From: UBA5209 sp964625015 | GTDB taxonomy: Bacteria; Patescibacteriota; Dojkabacteria; SC72 | Direction: 5' to 3' | Length of the DNA stretch: 47,101 nucleotides | Assembly (NCBI GenBank): GCA_964625015.1 | Contig: CAZUZI010000006.1 | Span: forward strand, 1 to 47,101 | Shown here: in pieces, positions 1 through 8,178 of the stretch | How positions within the stretch are numbered: position 1 is the first letter of the stretch | Layout: each line of letters begins with the position of its first letter | Position numbers and translations under genes: made by a program | Notes under the pieces: generated by a model | Told to the model about the DNA's origin: nothing | Seen by the model: the letters and a program-made list of their open reading frames with translations, nothing else | Database searches by the model: none

Positions 1-1
1 A

Positions 2-769
2 GGTGGAGATGTAAAGGATATTACTCTTCTAGATGTAACACCTCTTTCTTTAGGATTGGAAACATTGGGTGGAGTTATGACAAAGTTAATAGAGAGAAAT
101 ACAACAATACCAGTAGAGAAGAAGCAGATCTTTAGTACTGCTGCAGATAATCAACCAGGAGTAGAGATTCATGTTCTACAGGGTGAAAGAGAAATGGCAA
201 GTGATAACAAAACATTAGGTAGATTCATACTTGATGGTATTCCACCTGCACCAAGAGGTGTACCACAGATAGAGGTTGTTTTTGCAATTGATGCAAATGG
301 TATTTTAAATGTAAATGCCAAAGATTTAGCAACAAATAAGGAGCAAAAGATTACAATTACTGCTTCTACAGGTTTGAAGGACGATGAGATTGAAAAAATG
401 GTTGAAGAAGCTGCAAAACATGCAGAAGAAGATAAGAAGAAGAGAGATAGGGCAGAGAAGAGGAATAATGCAGATTCTTTATGCTTTAATATTGAGAAAC
501 TTCTTGAAGAGAATGGAGAGAAGATAGAGGAAGATGAAAAGAAGGAATTAAAAGAGGGCGTAGAGGGAGTAAAAGAAATAATAAAAAAGGATGACTTCAA
601 TGATAAAGAGCTCGAAGAGAAGGTCGATAAGCTTACAAAGAAGATGCAAGAAGTGAGTAAAAAGATGTATGAGAAGGCAGCTTCTGAATCTAAAAAAGAA
701 GAGAAAAAAGATGATGAAAAGAAATCCTCTCCTGATGAAGATGTAAAAGAAGGTGAAGTTGTTGAATAA
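2..769 (+). CDS. dnaK: Chaperone DnaK, C-terminal part (5' end outside window)
   Basis: This is the last 255 residues of the Hsp70 chaperone DnaK; the reading frame is open to the window edge, so the ATPase domain lies upstream. It begins at the interdomain linker and first substrate-binding strands (LLDVTPLSLGLETLGGVMT). The beta-sandwich substrate-binding domain follows to about residue 135 (NTTIPVEKKQIFSTAADNQ, VLQGERE, GVPQIEV, IDANGILNV), then a charged alpha-helical lid and an acidic tail ending in EGEVVE. DnaK binds unfolded segments with DnaJ and GrpE; a dnaJ gene lies at 40219-41301 in a separate unit. An intrinsic terminator follows four bases after the stop codon. No internal breaks are seen. 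Confidence 0.97.
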   Translation, partial: GGDVKDITLLDVTPLSLGLETLGGVMTKLIERNTTIPVEKKQIFSTAADNQPGVEIHVLQGEREMASDNKTLGRFILDGIPPAPRGVPQIEVVFAIDANGILNVNAKDLATNKEQKITITASTGLKDDEIEKMVEEAAKHAEEDKKKRDRAEKRNNADSLCFNIEKLLEENGEKIEEDEKKELKEGVEGVKEIIKKDDFNDKELEEKVDKLTKKMQEVSKKMYEKAASESKKEEKKDDEKKSSPDEDVKEGEVVE

Positions 770-772
770 AAG

Positions 773-800
773 AAGGGGGTCTTGGAACCCCCTTTTTTTT
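773..800 (+). terminator. Intrinsic terminator of dnaK
   Basis: A strong hairpin starts four bases after the dnaK stop: GGGGGT (775-780) pairs with ACCCCC (787-792), extended by AA (773-774) with TT, with a six-base loop and an eight-T run (793-800). This is the clearest rho-independent terminator in the window. Confidence 0.92.
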
Positions 801-810
801 CTGCTAGTAT
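782..810 (+). promoter_or_regulatory. Putative promoter for the O-antigen-ligase-like gene, inside the dnaK terminator
   Basis: TTGGAA (782-787), a 17-base spacer and an extended -10 TGcTAGTAT (802-810) make a good sigma-70-type promoter. The -35 box sits in the loop and descending arm of the dnaK terminator. The predicted start near 817 leaves a leader of about 33 bases with no clear Shine-Dalgarno sequence before the ATG at 850. Confidence 0.45.
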
Positions 811-849
811 CTAAATACAAAGTAAATAATTATTTTTCTGCCCTAACCT

Positions 850-3156
850 ATGTTAACTAACAATCTTAATACCAGTGCAACTACAAACGGTATAGATTTA
901 TCTTTTTTTCAAAGACAGTTACTTTATATACTTTTCTTCTTTATTCCATGGTTTGTAATACCACTTCCTTGGGATCCCACAGAACAAATTAAGGTAACTG
1001 CATTTATTGTTCTTTCATCATTGATTATTCTACTTGAAGTTATTAAATGGATATGGGGGGGGAAAGTTGAAATAGGAAAATCTTTGTATGACAAAGTGTT
1101 CTTTCTTCTTCTGTTATCTTTTCTAATTTCTAGTGTATTTGCATTGGATAAATGGACTGCATTTTGGGGTTTTGATGGTAGATTCGGGACTGGTCTTTTG
1201 TCTATTACTATTCTTCTAACGCTTTTCTTTGTTGCAAGAGGATGCTTAAATAATAGTAAATATATATTGAAAGCTATTGAGATGGTTACTTTCGGTATCT
1301 CGATACTTTTAATACTAAGTATTCTTTCACTATTCAAGGTAGATGTATATTCTTGGATACCAGTAATAAAGAACTTCTTTGTTGCAGGTTTACCATTAAC
1401 TTTCCATTTTAAAGAAATACTTCTTCTATCTGTTGTATTGGTATTAATGTCTGCATATTTAATAATTGTTTATCTACGAGAGAAGAGACCACAGAATGTA
1501 TTAATCCCTTTTGTTTCAATAATATTGGCATTTGTATCAATACCTCTGTTCTCTATTAATCAAGGGATACTTTTACCTATCTTTATACTACTTTCTGTAC
1601 TATTTACATCATTACTTCTGTTTATAAAATTAGAGAAGAATTTAAAGTTTATACCGACATTACTTTCTGTGTTGGTAATAATATCAACAATATTTGCAAT
1701 TGGATTCCAGTATGAATCATTTAAAAATTCTATACTTGGTAATTCTTTTAATGTTGTAGCACCAGTAAGTCTTACATCTGATATATCTTGGTATGTTTCT
1801 AGTCAAGTAATTGTAGAGAATGTATTCAGAAGTCTTGTTGGTATTGGTAATGAGTCATATGCGATTGCATATAATCTATTTAAACCTGCAGTTCAATCAA
1901 CAATATCGCTTTCAAATATTAGTTTTGTATCATCTTCGAGTGAACTCTTTACTACTTTGGCAAATAGAGGAATGATCGGAGTAGTTATTTGGATAATATT
2001 AGGTGTTGTTTTAATCAAGGTTTTTATAAATGATATTGCTTCATCTGATGGTGAAACGTCAATACCTCTATTATTATTACAAATATCTACAATAGTTCTC
2101 TTCTTAGGTTCCCTATTTGTACATTTCTCTTTCCTTCTGTATTTCATATTTACAGTCTCAGTACTATTCTCTTTGATAGTGAGAAATATATATAAAAGAA
2201 ATAATGAGCAATTTATTCTTAAATTTTGGGCAGTGAATGTAGGTGGTGTATCTCAAAATGTAAGTAAAACAATTAACAGTGTTAACTGGTTCATCACTGG
2301 TATTGCAATTGTTGTTGTATTTGCTGGATTTGTTGGATTAGGATATAGATTCCTATCAACAGTATATCTAGCTAAAGCAGAGGCGTATGCAGTAGAAGAA
2401 GCAAATAAATACTCTAAAGAGGAGGATATTACTTTAGATGTGAGAGAGGATTATTTTAGTAAGTTAATGTCATATTATGCAATGTCTCTAAAATATGATT
2501 CTACTAATCCTGTTGCAAATAGGAAGGGAGCGACTACAGCTATTGAAACAATGAATGTTTTAAGTGAAAGATATGAAAAGGCCTCTGAAGAAGAAAAAAT
2601 TTCTATACTTTCAGAGATCACCGTATGGAAGAATACTGCAATAGATTTATCTAGGGAAGCTGTCAGTACATCTGCATTTACATATTCAAACTGGTATGTA
2701 AGATCCAGTGTGTATATAGGTTTCCTAACGATAGGGCTTTCTGATTATAGTGAGGATGCTCTAGCTGCATTACAAACTGCTGTGAGTCTAAATCCACTAG
2801 ATTTTGAATCATACTATCGTGCAGGACAGATATATATGATAAAGGAAGATTACGAAAAAGCTCTTGCAGCTTTTGATACAGGTCTTCGTATTAATGGTCA
2901 GCATGTTCCATCTTTAATCCTTTCTGCTAGAATACTGAGTGAGCAGGGTGAGCAAAAAGCAGCTATTTCATACTTAGAGGCTGCTAAGAAGATTATGGAG
3001 GTAAATAAGCTAGAGGATGATCCAATATACAAGAGTGTATTAGAAAGCTTAGATGAAATTAAATCAGATACTGATAGCTCTAGTTCTGATGACAAGTCTA
3101 TGCAGAAGTTAGATGAAGAGAATCTTACAGATGATCTTTCTCCAAAAAGTAACTAA
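850..3156 (+). CDS. Polytopic membrane protein: O-antigen-ligase-like core plus TPR tail
   Basis: A 768-residue protein with about eleven hydrophobic segments up to residue 450, a further segment near 482-505, and a soluble helical C-terminus. The region around residues 328-373 (GIGNESYAIAYNLF, then SSSELFTTLANRG followed by a membrane helix) resembles the long-loop signature of the Wzy_C/O-antigen ligase superfamily, though the usual H-N-E triplet is not conserved. From about residue 639 there are two to three TPR-like repeats (YEKALAAFDTGLRIN, QKAAISYLEAA). Ligases of this superfamily transfer polymerised glycans to a lipid or protein acceptor; the actual substrate here cannot be read from the sequence. 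The 3' end overlaps the convergent ComF-like gene by 32 bases. Family assignment is moderate; membrane topology is well supported. Confidence 0.8.
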   Translation: MLTNNLNTSATTNGIDLSFFQRQLLYILFFFIPWFVIPLPWDPTEQIKVTAFIVLSSLIILLEVIKWIWGGKVEIGKSLYDKVFFLLLLSFLISSVFALDKWTAFWGFDGRFGTGLLSITILLTLFFVARGCLNNSKYILKAIEMVTFGISILLILSILSLFKVDVYSWIPVIKNFFVAGLPLTFHFKEILLLSVVLVLMSAYLIIVYLREKRPQNVLIPFVSIILAFVSIPLFSINQGILLPIFILLSVLFTSLLLFIKLEKNLKFIPTLLSVLVIISTIFAIGFQYESFKNSILGNSFNVVAPVSLTSDISWYVSSQVIVENVFRSLVGIGNESYAIAYNLFKPAVQSTISLSNISFVSSSSELFTTLANRGMIGVVIWIILGVVLIKVFINDIASSDGETSIPLLLLQISTIVLFLGSLFVHFSFLLYFIFTVSVLFSLIVRNIYKRNNEQFILKFWAVNVGGVSQNVSKTINSVNWFITGIAIVVVFAGFVGLGYRFLSTVYLAKAEAYAVEEANKYSKEEDITLDVREDYFSKLMSYYAMSLKYDSTNPVANRKGATTAIETMNVLSERYEKASEEEKISILSEITVWKNTAIDLSREAVSTSAFTYSNWYVRSSVYIGFLTIGLSDYSEDALAALQTAVSLNPLDFESYYRAGQIYMIKEDYEKALAAFDTGLRINGQHVPSLILSARILSEQGEQKAAISYLEAAKKIMEVNKLEDDPIYKSVLESLDEIKSDTDSSSSDDKSMQKLDEENLTDDLSPKSN

Positions 3157-3655
3157 AAAGATATACAACTAGGATCTCTTCTGTGTCATTTGATGATCTC
3201 TCTAATATGTTTTTTAAAAGTTCTTCTCTGTTATTTATAGATTCTCCAATTAGGCAAAGTTTGTTTGAGTTGCTCTTTGAATGCAGTGACGAAGTAAGAT
3301 ATCTATCTATTGGGATATCTTGGATAGGATATATTTTGTAATTTTCTAATTCAAGAGCATGTTTTTTCAAAAGCATTAATAAAAAGTATTTATATACAGA
3401 ATATATGCCCTGTCTTTTTCTTTTGTTTAAAGGGATATACAATCTCTTAGGAATATTCCACCCCTGTATACTTAATACCTTTTTATCTATCTTTATACAT
3501 TTTCGATGTGTCTCTCCGTTTGTAGAAATTTTTCCACATACGATACATTGTGGAAGAGATACAAATATCTTTGTTAGGCACTTTTTACAGATCTCTTCTC
3601 CAACTTTTGAACAGAAAATACATTGATGAGGAAATATAATATCTATTAAAGCCAT
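3125..3655 (-). CDS. ComF-like protein with zinc ribbon, phosphoribosyltransferase motif not visible
   Basis: A 176-residue protein. Its N-terminal 55 residues match the double zinc ribbon of ComF/GntX proteins: DIIFPHQCIFC, then CKKC, then CIVC and a final HRKC, giving four cysteine pairs or near pairs. ComF proteins carry a phosphoribosyltransferase fold behind this ribbon and act in DNA uptake for transformation. Here the expected PRPP-binding signature (a hydrophobic run, two acidic residues, then T-T-G-A-T) is absent, and the C-terminal 110 residues are Lys-rich without a recognisable motif. It may be a decayed or strongly diverged ComF, or a reused zinc ribbon. It converges on and overlaps the upstream membrane gene by 32 bases. 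Confidence 0.7.
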   Translation of the reverse strand: MALIDIIFPHQCIFCSKVGEEICKKCLTKIFVSLPQCIVCGKISTNGETHRKCIKIDKKVLSIQGWNIPKRLYIPLNKRKRQGIYSVYKYFLLMLLKKHALELENYKIYPIQDIPIDRYLTSSLHSKSNSNKLCLIGESINNREELLKNILERSSNDTEEILVVYLFSYFLEKDHL

Positions 3656-3740
3656 ATTTAATACTATCTAAAAGATATTAAAAAAATTTGATAATTATTT
3701 TCATTTCCACTATGATATTACTCGCTACTTAGATATATTC

Positions 3741-5522
3741 TTGTTATATACCGTGATAAAGAAAGACAGTGTTTTTACAGTAATGTTTCTGCTCCTACTG
3801 ACTAAGATATTAGGCTTTGTTAAGCTAAGAATATTTGCTCAGTTATTTGGAGCCTCTCATGAACTAGATATCTTCTGGGCATCATTTACTATTCCAGATA
3901 TTATTTTCATGGTACTTGTTGCTGGATCTTTAAATGCAGCAATTATCCCTATTCTTTCAGATGTCTTATATGACAAGGGGAGGAAAAGTTTTAACAGGAT
4001 ATTCCAACAATTAACATTGGTATTTTTTGGGTTATCATTTGTAGCTATTTTAGCTGCACTAATATTTTCTCCTCAGATTACATCCTGGATTGTTTCAAAT
4101 GACTATGCACAAAGGATCTTTGACATGTCATTTAGAATCTCTGAGAAGGATTATGATCTTTTTATTAAGCTGTTTAGGATAGGATTACTGTCTCCACTTT
4201 TCTTAAGTATTAGTGGGTTTGTAACAGCATATTTACAAGTAAGGAAGCAATTTTTTGTTACTTCACTTGCTCCTCTCTTTTACAATATTGCGATGATTGC
4301 AGGTACATATATATTTGCTAAATTCACATCTTTAGGTGTTGAAGGTATTGCAATTTCTGCAGTAATTGGATCTGTACTACATTTAGGTATACAAATTCCA
4401 ATGTTGCTCAAATACTGTAAATCAGATAATGGGAAGATTTTCGATTTTAAAGATATAAATGATATATATATTGTAAAAGCTTTTAAACTTGCTCTACCAA
4501 GAATGTTAGGTGTATTAGGTGAGCAATTTAATACAATTGTAAATACATTTATTAGTTTTACATTAACCGCTGGTACATTAAGTGCATATAGGTTTGCACA
4601 TAGCCTTCATATGTTTCCTATAAATATAATTGGAAGTGCAGTTGCACAAGTTGCATTACCTGATCTTGCACAGTTTAGTACAAAGAATCAGGATCATAGT
4701 TTTAAGAAAACTCTCAATGATTCAATACAGCTCTCACTTTACCTAGTCTTTCCAATTGTTGCTATTATGCTTATTCTCAGGCTTCCAATTGTTCGTCTAA
4801 TATATGGTACTGGTGCATTTGACTGGCAAGATACACTTCTAACAGCATGGACACTTGCATTACTTTCAGTCTCCATTATCGGTCAAACTGTTGTTCAAAT
4901 TGTATTAAGGGCATTCTATGCTCTTAAGGATACATGGATGCCACTGCTAGCAATATCAGTTGGTATTGTGATAAATCTTTTTGGTGCATATCTGTTTACA
5001 AATTTCTTTAGTCATTACTACGACTGGAGACCAATATTAGAACAAGTATGGATCCAGATATCTCAAGCAAATGGTGATGGTGTACTCCCAGTACTTAAAT
5101 CCTTTGCAGGTGATATTGTTACATGGATGACAACAAGGGGAAATTCTAATCTTGCGGTTGGTGGTTTAGCATTAAGCCTAAGTCTTTCTTACTTTGTACA
5201 AATGATACTCTCTTTGATATTGCTAAATAGAAAGCGAAAAGTTATATCGTGGAATGATACTTTGTATCCTACTTTACTCAAAGTTTTAAATACATTGATA
5301 ATGATGGCTGGTATGTATTTTGTATTTAGATTGTTTGATTTCCAGTTAGATACTAGTAGGACAATATATGTCTTAATCCTTACAGTTGTTGTAACAGTAT
5401 ACGGTTGTTTGTCATATTTAATTGGATCTAAGGTGTTCTCTCCACAAGAATTTGTTCAAGTAGAACTACTAATTAAATCTTTTAAGAGTAAATTTTTTGG
5501 TAAAAATAACTTAGTAGAGTAA
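3741..5522 (+). CDS. murJ: Lipid II flippase MurJ (MviN family)
   Basis: A 593-residue MOP-superfamily transporter that moves lipid II across the membrane for peptidoglycan synthesis. The N-terminus has the family pattern (TKILGFVKLRIFAQLFGAS, then ELDIFWASFTIPD and LVAGSLNAAIIPIL), and about fourteen hydrophobic helices follow. A polar stretch near residues 418-470 (HYYDWRPILEQVW ... GDIVTWMTTRGNSN) is longer than the usual loop and would face outward. The TTG at 3741 is the first start; GTG at 3753 is equally plausible and gives a shorter N-terminus closer to the family. Neither has a Shine-Dalgarno sequence. The TAA stop is in the same frame as the following gene. Confidence 0.93.
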   Translation: MLYTVIKKDSVFTVMFLLLLTKILGFVKLRIFAQLFGASHELDIFWASFTIPDIIFMVLVAGSLNAAIIPILSDVLYDKGRKSFNRIFQQLTLVFFGLSFVAILAALIFSPQITSWIVSNDYAQRIFDMSFRISEKDYDLFIKLFRIGLLSPLFLSISGFVTAYLQVRKQFFVTSLAPLFYNIAMIAGTYIFAKFTSLGVEGIAISAVIGSVLHLGIQIPMLLKYCKSDNGKIFDFKDINDIYIVKAFKLALPRMLGVLGEQFNTIVNTFISFTLTAGTLSAYRFAHSLHMFPINIIGSAVAQVALPDLAQFSTKNQDHSFKKTLNDSIQLSLYLVFPIVAIMLILRLPIVRLIYGTGAFDWQDTLLTAWTLALLSVSIIGQTVVQIVLRAFYALKDTWMPLLAISVGIVINLFGAYLFTNFFSHYYDWRPILEQVWIQISQANGDGVLPVLKSFAGDIVTWMTTRGNSNLAVGGLALSLSLSYFVQMILSLILLNRKRKVISWNDTLYPTLLKVLNTLIMMAGMYFVFRLFDFQLDTSRTIYVLILTVVVTVYGCLSYLIGSKVFSPQEFVQVELLIKSFKSKFFGKNNLVE

Positions 5523-5528
5523 ATAGCG

Positions 5529-6095
5529 ATAAAAAGATATCTCCTTATACTGCCCATATGTATACTTCTTCCGGTCTTTCTTCTTCTTTGGAAATACTAT
5601 TCTTGGGAGAGTGAATTTAAGAATGAAATAAATAGTACCAATCTAGTTGTAACACCATATGAAAATAGTACAGAGCTAGAGAAAAAGATTGCAGATTTCA
5701 CACTCTCTGAAAAGGGTACAGAGTATTTGGAATTAAAACCAAATGAATTCGGAGGATTAGCAATTCAAATATTAAATACTTACTCAGTAGAAGAGGTGTA
5801 TATATATCCTACCTCTGGAATATGGAAAATATATGTAAAAACAAGATTAAAAAGTTTCCCTATCTGGATCTCTATAGATTTAAACAAAGATAGTATGCAA
5901 ACTGCTCAACTGTATGTCACTAATGTATCTATTGGTCCGTATTCAGTAGGTCAATATTTTAATATACAGGAGAGTATAAATACAGGTATTGCGGATGCCC
6001 TTCTAACTGCAAATGAGAATGGTTTCTTAGGTAGGTATCTTGAAAATGTCGAATTAATGGAGGATTTGGTCGTTGTAAAAGGGTCTAGATATTGA
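5529..6095 (+). CDS. Membrane-anchored protein of unknown function, apparent AUA start
   Basis: The reading frame is open from the murJ stop codon (5520-5522), in the same frame, to a TGA at 6093-6095. No ATG, GTG or TTG occurs in frame until the TTG at 5727, but the translation upstream of that is clearly protein-like: from the ATA at 5529 it reads as Lys-Arg-Tyr followed by a hydrophobic helix (LLILPICILLPVFLLLW) and a charged ectodomain. That is a normal signal-anchor layout, so translation most likely begins at ATA 5529 (or ATA 5523), giving about 188 residues. A start at TTG 5727 would give 122 residues and discard the anchor. A base error changing ATG to ATA is the main alternative. I do not recognise the family. 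The gene probably belongs to the murJ transcript. Confidence 0.65.
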   Translation: MKRYLLILPICILLPVFLLLWKYYSWESEFKNEINSTNLVVTPYENSTELEKKIADFTLSEKGTEYLELKPNEFGGLAIQILNTYSVEEVYIYPTSGIWKIYVKTRLKSFPIWISIDLNKDSMQTAQLYVTNVSIGPYSVGQYFNIQESINTGIADALLTANENGFLGRYLENVELMEDLVVVKGSRY

Positions 6096-6120
6096 CATTT
6101 TTTTACTCAGAACATACAAT
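6092..6120 (+). promoter_or_regulatory. groESL promoter
   Basis: TTGACA (6092-6097), a spacer of exactly 17 bases, and TACAAT (6115-6120). The -35 box is a perfect match and the -10 differs from consensus by one base. The -35 overlaps the stop codon of the previous gene. Predicted start near 6127, inside the CIRCE-like repeat. Confidence 0.85.
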
Positions 6121-6122
6121 CG

Positions 6123-6149
6123 TTAGCAGTCGATTTTAATATGTGCTAA
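6123..6149 (+). promoter_or_regulatory. CIRCE-like operator (HrcA site) of groESL
   Basis: The arms TTAGCAGTC (6123-6131) and ATGTGCTAA (6141-6149) are separated by exactly nine bases, the geometry of the CIRCE element (TTAGCACTC-N9-GAGTGCTAA). The left arm has one mismatch and the right arm two; the outer TTAGCA/TGCTAA match is perfect. It starts three bases after the -10 box, where HrcA binding would block transcription. This implies heat-shock repression by HrcA, whose gene is not in the window. Confidence 0.85.
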
Positions 6150-6173
6150 TTAAATTTAATGTAAATTAATAGT

Positions 6174-6479
6174 ATGGCAAATGATATTAAGATTGTTCCT
6201 TTAGGTAAGAGAGTTCTTGTTAAACCTCAAGATATTCAAGAAAAGACTCCAGGAGGTTTAGTTATTCCACCAAGTGCTACAGATGATAAAAGGCCAGCAT
6301 TTGGAGAAATTGTTAAGTTAGGTATTGGTAAGGATGCCGAGGGTAAGTCCCTTACTTTTGATGTAAAAGTAGGAGATCTCGTATATTTCAAGAGATATTC
6401 TCCAGAGGAGATAGAGCTTGATGGTAAAGAATATCTAGTACTAGATTCTGAAGACATTATTGCTGTTGTAAAGAAATAA
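6174..6479 (+). CDS. groES: Co-chaperonin GroES (Hsp10)
   Basis: A 101-residue protein of normal length that caps the GroEL chamber. Family motifs are in order: IVPLGKRVLVKP at the N-terminus, KTPGGLVIPPSA forming the mobile-loop region, and YFKRYSPEEIELDGKEYLVLDSEDIIAVV at the C-terminal strands. It is first in a two-gene operon with groEL 27 bases downstream, transcribed from the promoter at 6092-6120 under the CIRCE-like operator. The leader of about 47 bases has no convincing Shine-Dalgarno sequence before the ATG. Confidence 0.97.
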   Translation: MANDIKIVPLGKRVLVKPQDIQEKTPGGLVIPPSATDDKRPAFGEIVKLGIGKDAEGKSLTFDVKVGDLVYFKRYSPEEIELDGKEYLVLDSEDIIAVVKK

Positions 6480-6506
6480 CCAGTTAAATTTTTACTAAAA
6501 ATATGT

Positions 6507-8129
6507 ATGGCAAAATCAATTATCTATGATGAAGAAGCAAGAAAAGCTTTAAAAGCAGGAGTGGACACAATTGCAAATGCAGTTAAAACTACACTTGGAC
6601 CTAAGGGTAGGAATGTTGCAATTGCAAAGGCATTTGGGTCTCAGGTTGTAACAAAAGATGGAGTTACTGTCGCTAAAGAGATCGAAGATAAGGATCCTTT
6701 TAAGAATGTTGGAGTGGAGATGATGAAAGAAGCATCCCAGAAAGTAAACGATCTTGCTGGAGATGGAACTACTACTGTAATTGTTCTTGCTCAGGCCATA
6801 GCTAATGCAGGTTTTAAAAATGTAGCTGCCGGTTCCAACCCTATCGCCCTTAAGAGGGGATTAGATAAGGGGGTGGATATTGTTGTAAAAGCATTAGAAA
6901 AATCATCAAAAAAAATTACTGGAAAAGAGGAGATTTCTCAGGTTGCTACAATATCTTCAAACAATGATAAAGATCTTGGAGATATGATAGGTGACGTCTT
7001 TAATAAGGTTGGTTCCAATGGTGTTATTACAGTAGAAGAAGCAAAAGGTTTTGTTGATGAGATCGAGTATACAGAGGGAATGCAATTTGATCAGGGATAT
7101 GTAAGTTCATATTTTGTTACTGATGCAGAAACACAAGAAGCTATTATGGAGAATCCATATATTTTTGTTACAGACAAGAAGCTTTCTAGTCTTCAGGAGA
7201 TCCAAGCTATTGCAGAGAAAGTATTAGCTGCTGCAGATAGACCTTTGGTGATAATTGCAGATGATATCGAGAATCAGGCATTAGCCACTCTAGTATTGAA
7301 TAAATTAAGGGGAACTTTAAATGTTGTTGCTGTTAAAGCTCCTGGGTTTGGAGATAGGAAGAAAGAAATGTTAAAAGATATTGCAGTTGTAACTGGTGCT
7401 GAATATATTTCAGAGGAGATTGGTAAGACATTGGAATCAGTAAGTCTTACAGATCTCGGTAGTGCAAAGAAAGTTATAATTAACAAAGAGAAGACGGTAA
7501 TAGTAGAAGGTGCAGGTAAAGATGTGGATATAAAGAAGAGGTCCTCTGAAATAAGGGCACAAATTGAAAATACAACATCTGATTACGATAAAGAAAAATT
7601 ACAAGAGAGATTAGCAAAAATTTCTGGTGGTGTTGCAGTTATAAAAGTAGGTGCTGCATCTGAGATTGAAGCCAAAGAAAAGAAACAGAGAGTTGAGGAT
7701 GCAATAAATGCAACTAGAGCTGCAATAGAGGAGGGAGTTGTTGTTGGTGGTGGTTTGGCATTACATAATATGGTTTCATCTTTAGAAAAGATTTCTCTTA
7801 GTGATCCAGATGAACAGCTTGGTATTGAGATATTAAAAGATACACTTAGTGAACCACTTATGCAGATTGCTGAGAACGCAGGAAAGAATGGTGCAGTTGT
7901 TGTTTCAAACTGTCATGGAAAGATAGGGTACAATGCAAAAACAGATGAATATGTAGATATGCTAGAAACAGGCATTATCGATCCTGTTAAAGTAACTAGA
8001 TTAGCATTGATTAATGCGGCCTCTGTAGCAACTATGTTAATAACTACAGAAGCTGTTGTAGCAGAGATACCAGAAGAGAAAGATCATACACATGGTCCAG
8101 ACATGTCTGGAATGCAAGGGATGATGTAA
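6507..8129 (+). CDS. groEL: Chaperonin GroEL (Hsp60)
   Basis: A 540-residue, full-length ATP-dependent folding chamber subunit. Characteristic segments are present: TTLGPKGRNV with VTKDGVTVAKEIE (nucleotide pocket), NDLAGDGTTT (catalytic Asp region), the apical domain with KAPGFGDRRKEM-like KAPGFGDRKKEML, ISGGVAVIKVGAASE, and GGGLAL near the end. The tail is GPDMSGMQGMM, a short Gly-Met-rich C-terminus preceded by His residues. It shares the groES transcript, with 27 AT-rich bases between them. A hairpin follows the stop codon. No unusual changes were seen. Confidence 0.98.
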   Translation: MAKSIIYDEEARKALKAGVDTIANAVKTTLGPKGRNVAIAKAFGSQVVTKDGVTVAKEIEDKDPFKNVGVEMMKEASQKVNDLAGDGTTTVIVLAQAIANAGFKNVAAGSNPIALKRGLDKGVDIVVKALEKSSKKITGKEEISQVATISSNNDKDLGDMIGDVFNKVGSNGVITVEEAKGFVDEIEYTEGMQFDQGYVSSYFVTDAETQEAIMENPYIFVTDKKLSSLQEIQAIAEKVLAAADRPLVIIADDIENQALATLVLNKLRGTLNVVAVKAPGFGDRKKEMLKDIAVVTGAEYISEEIGKTLESVSLTDLGSAKKVIINKEKTVIVEGAGKDVDIKKRSSEIRAQIENTTSDYDKEKLQERLAKISGGVAVIKVGAASEIEAKEKKQRVEDAINATRAAIEEGVVVGGGLALHNMVSSLEKISLSDPDEQLGIEILKDTLSEPLMQIAENAGKNGAVVVSNCHGKIGYNAKTDEYVDMLETGIIDPVKVTRLALINAASVATMLITTEAVVAEIPEEKDHTHGPDMSGMQGMM

Positions 8130-8144
8130 TCATTTGAATTGAGG

Positions 8145-8178
8145 CTCGTCCAGTTAATTTTTAGATTAGCTGGGCGAG
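8145..8178. terminator. Hairpin between convergent groEL and the XRE regulator
   Basis: A 14-base-pair inverted repeat with two G-T pairs: CTCGTCCAGTTAAT (8145-8158) against ATTAGCTGGGCGAG (8165-8178), with a six-base loop. It sits between two convergent genes and its right arm contains the last codons of the XRE gene. There is no T run on either strand, so it may end both transcripts weakly or protect the groEL 3' end. Confidence 0.6.

Noticed and set aside
169..820. Minus-strand frames opposite dnaK
   Set aside because: Low-complexity Ser/Phe-rich translations that mirror the charged lid of DnaK; no domain.
6093..6095. UGA recoded as glycine, as in some CPR groups
   Set aside because: TGA ends the genes at 6095, 22916 and 29203 at sensible positions, no long conserved gene contains an in-frame TGA, and Trp is TGG.
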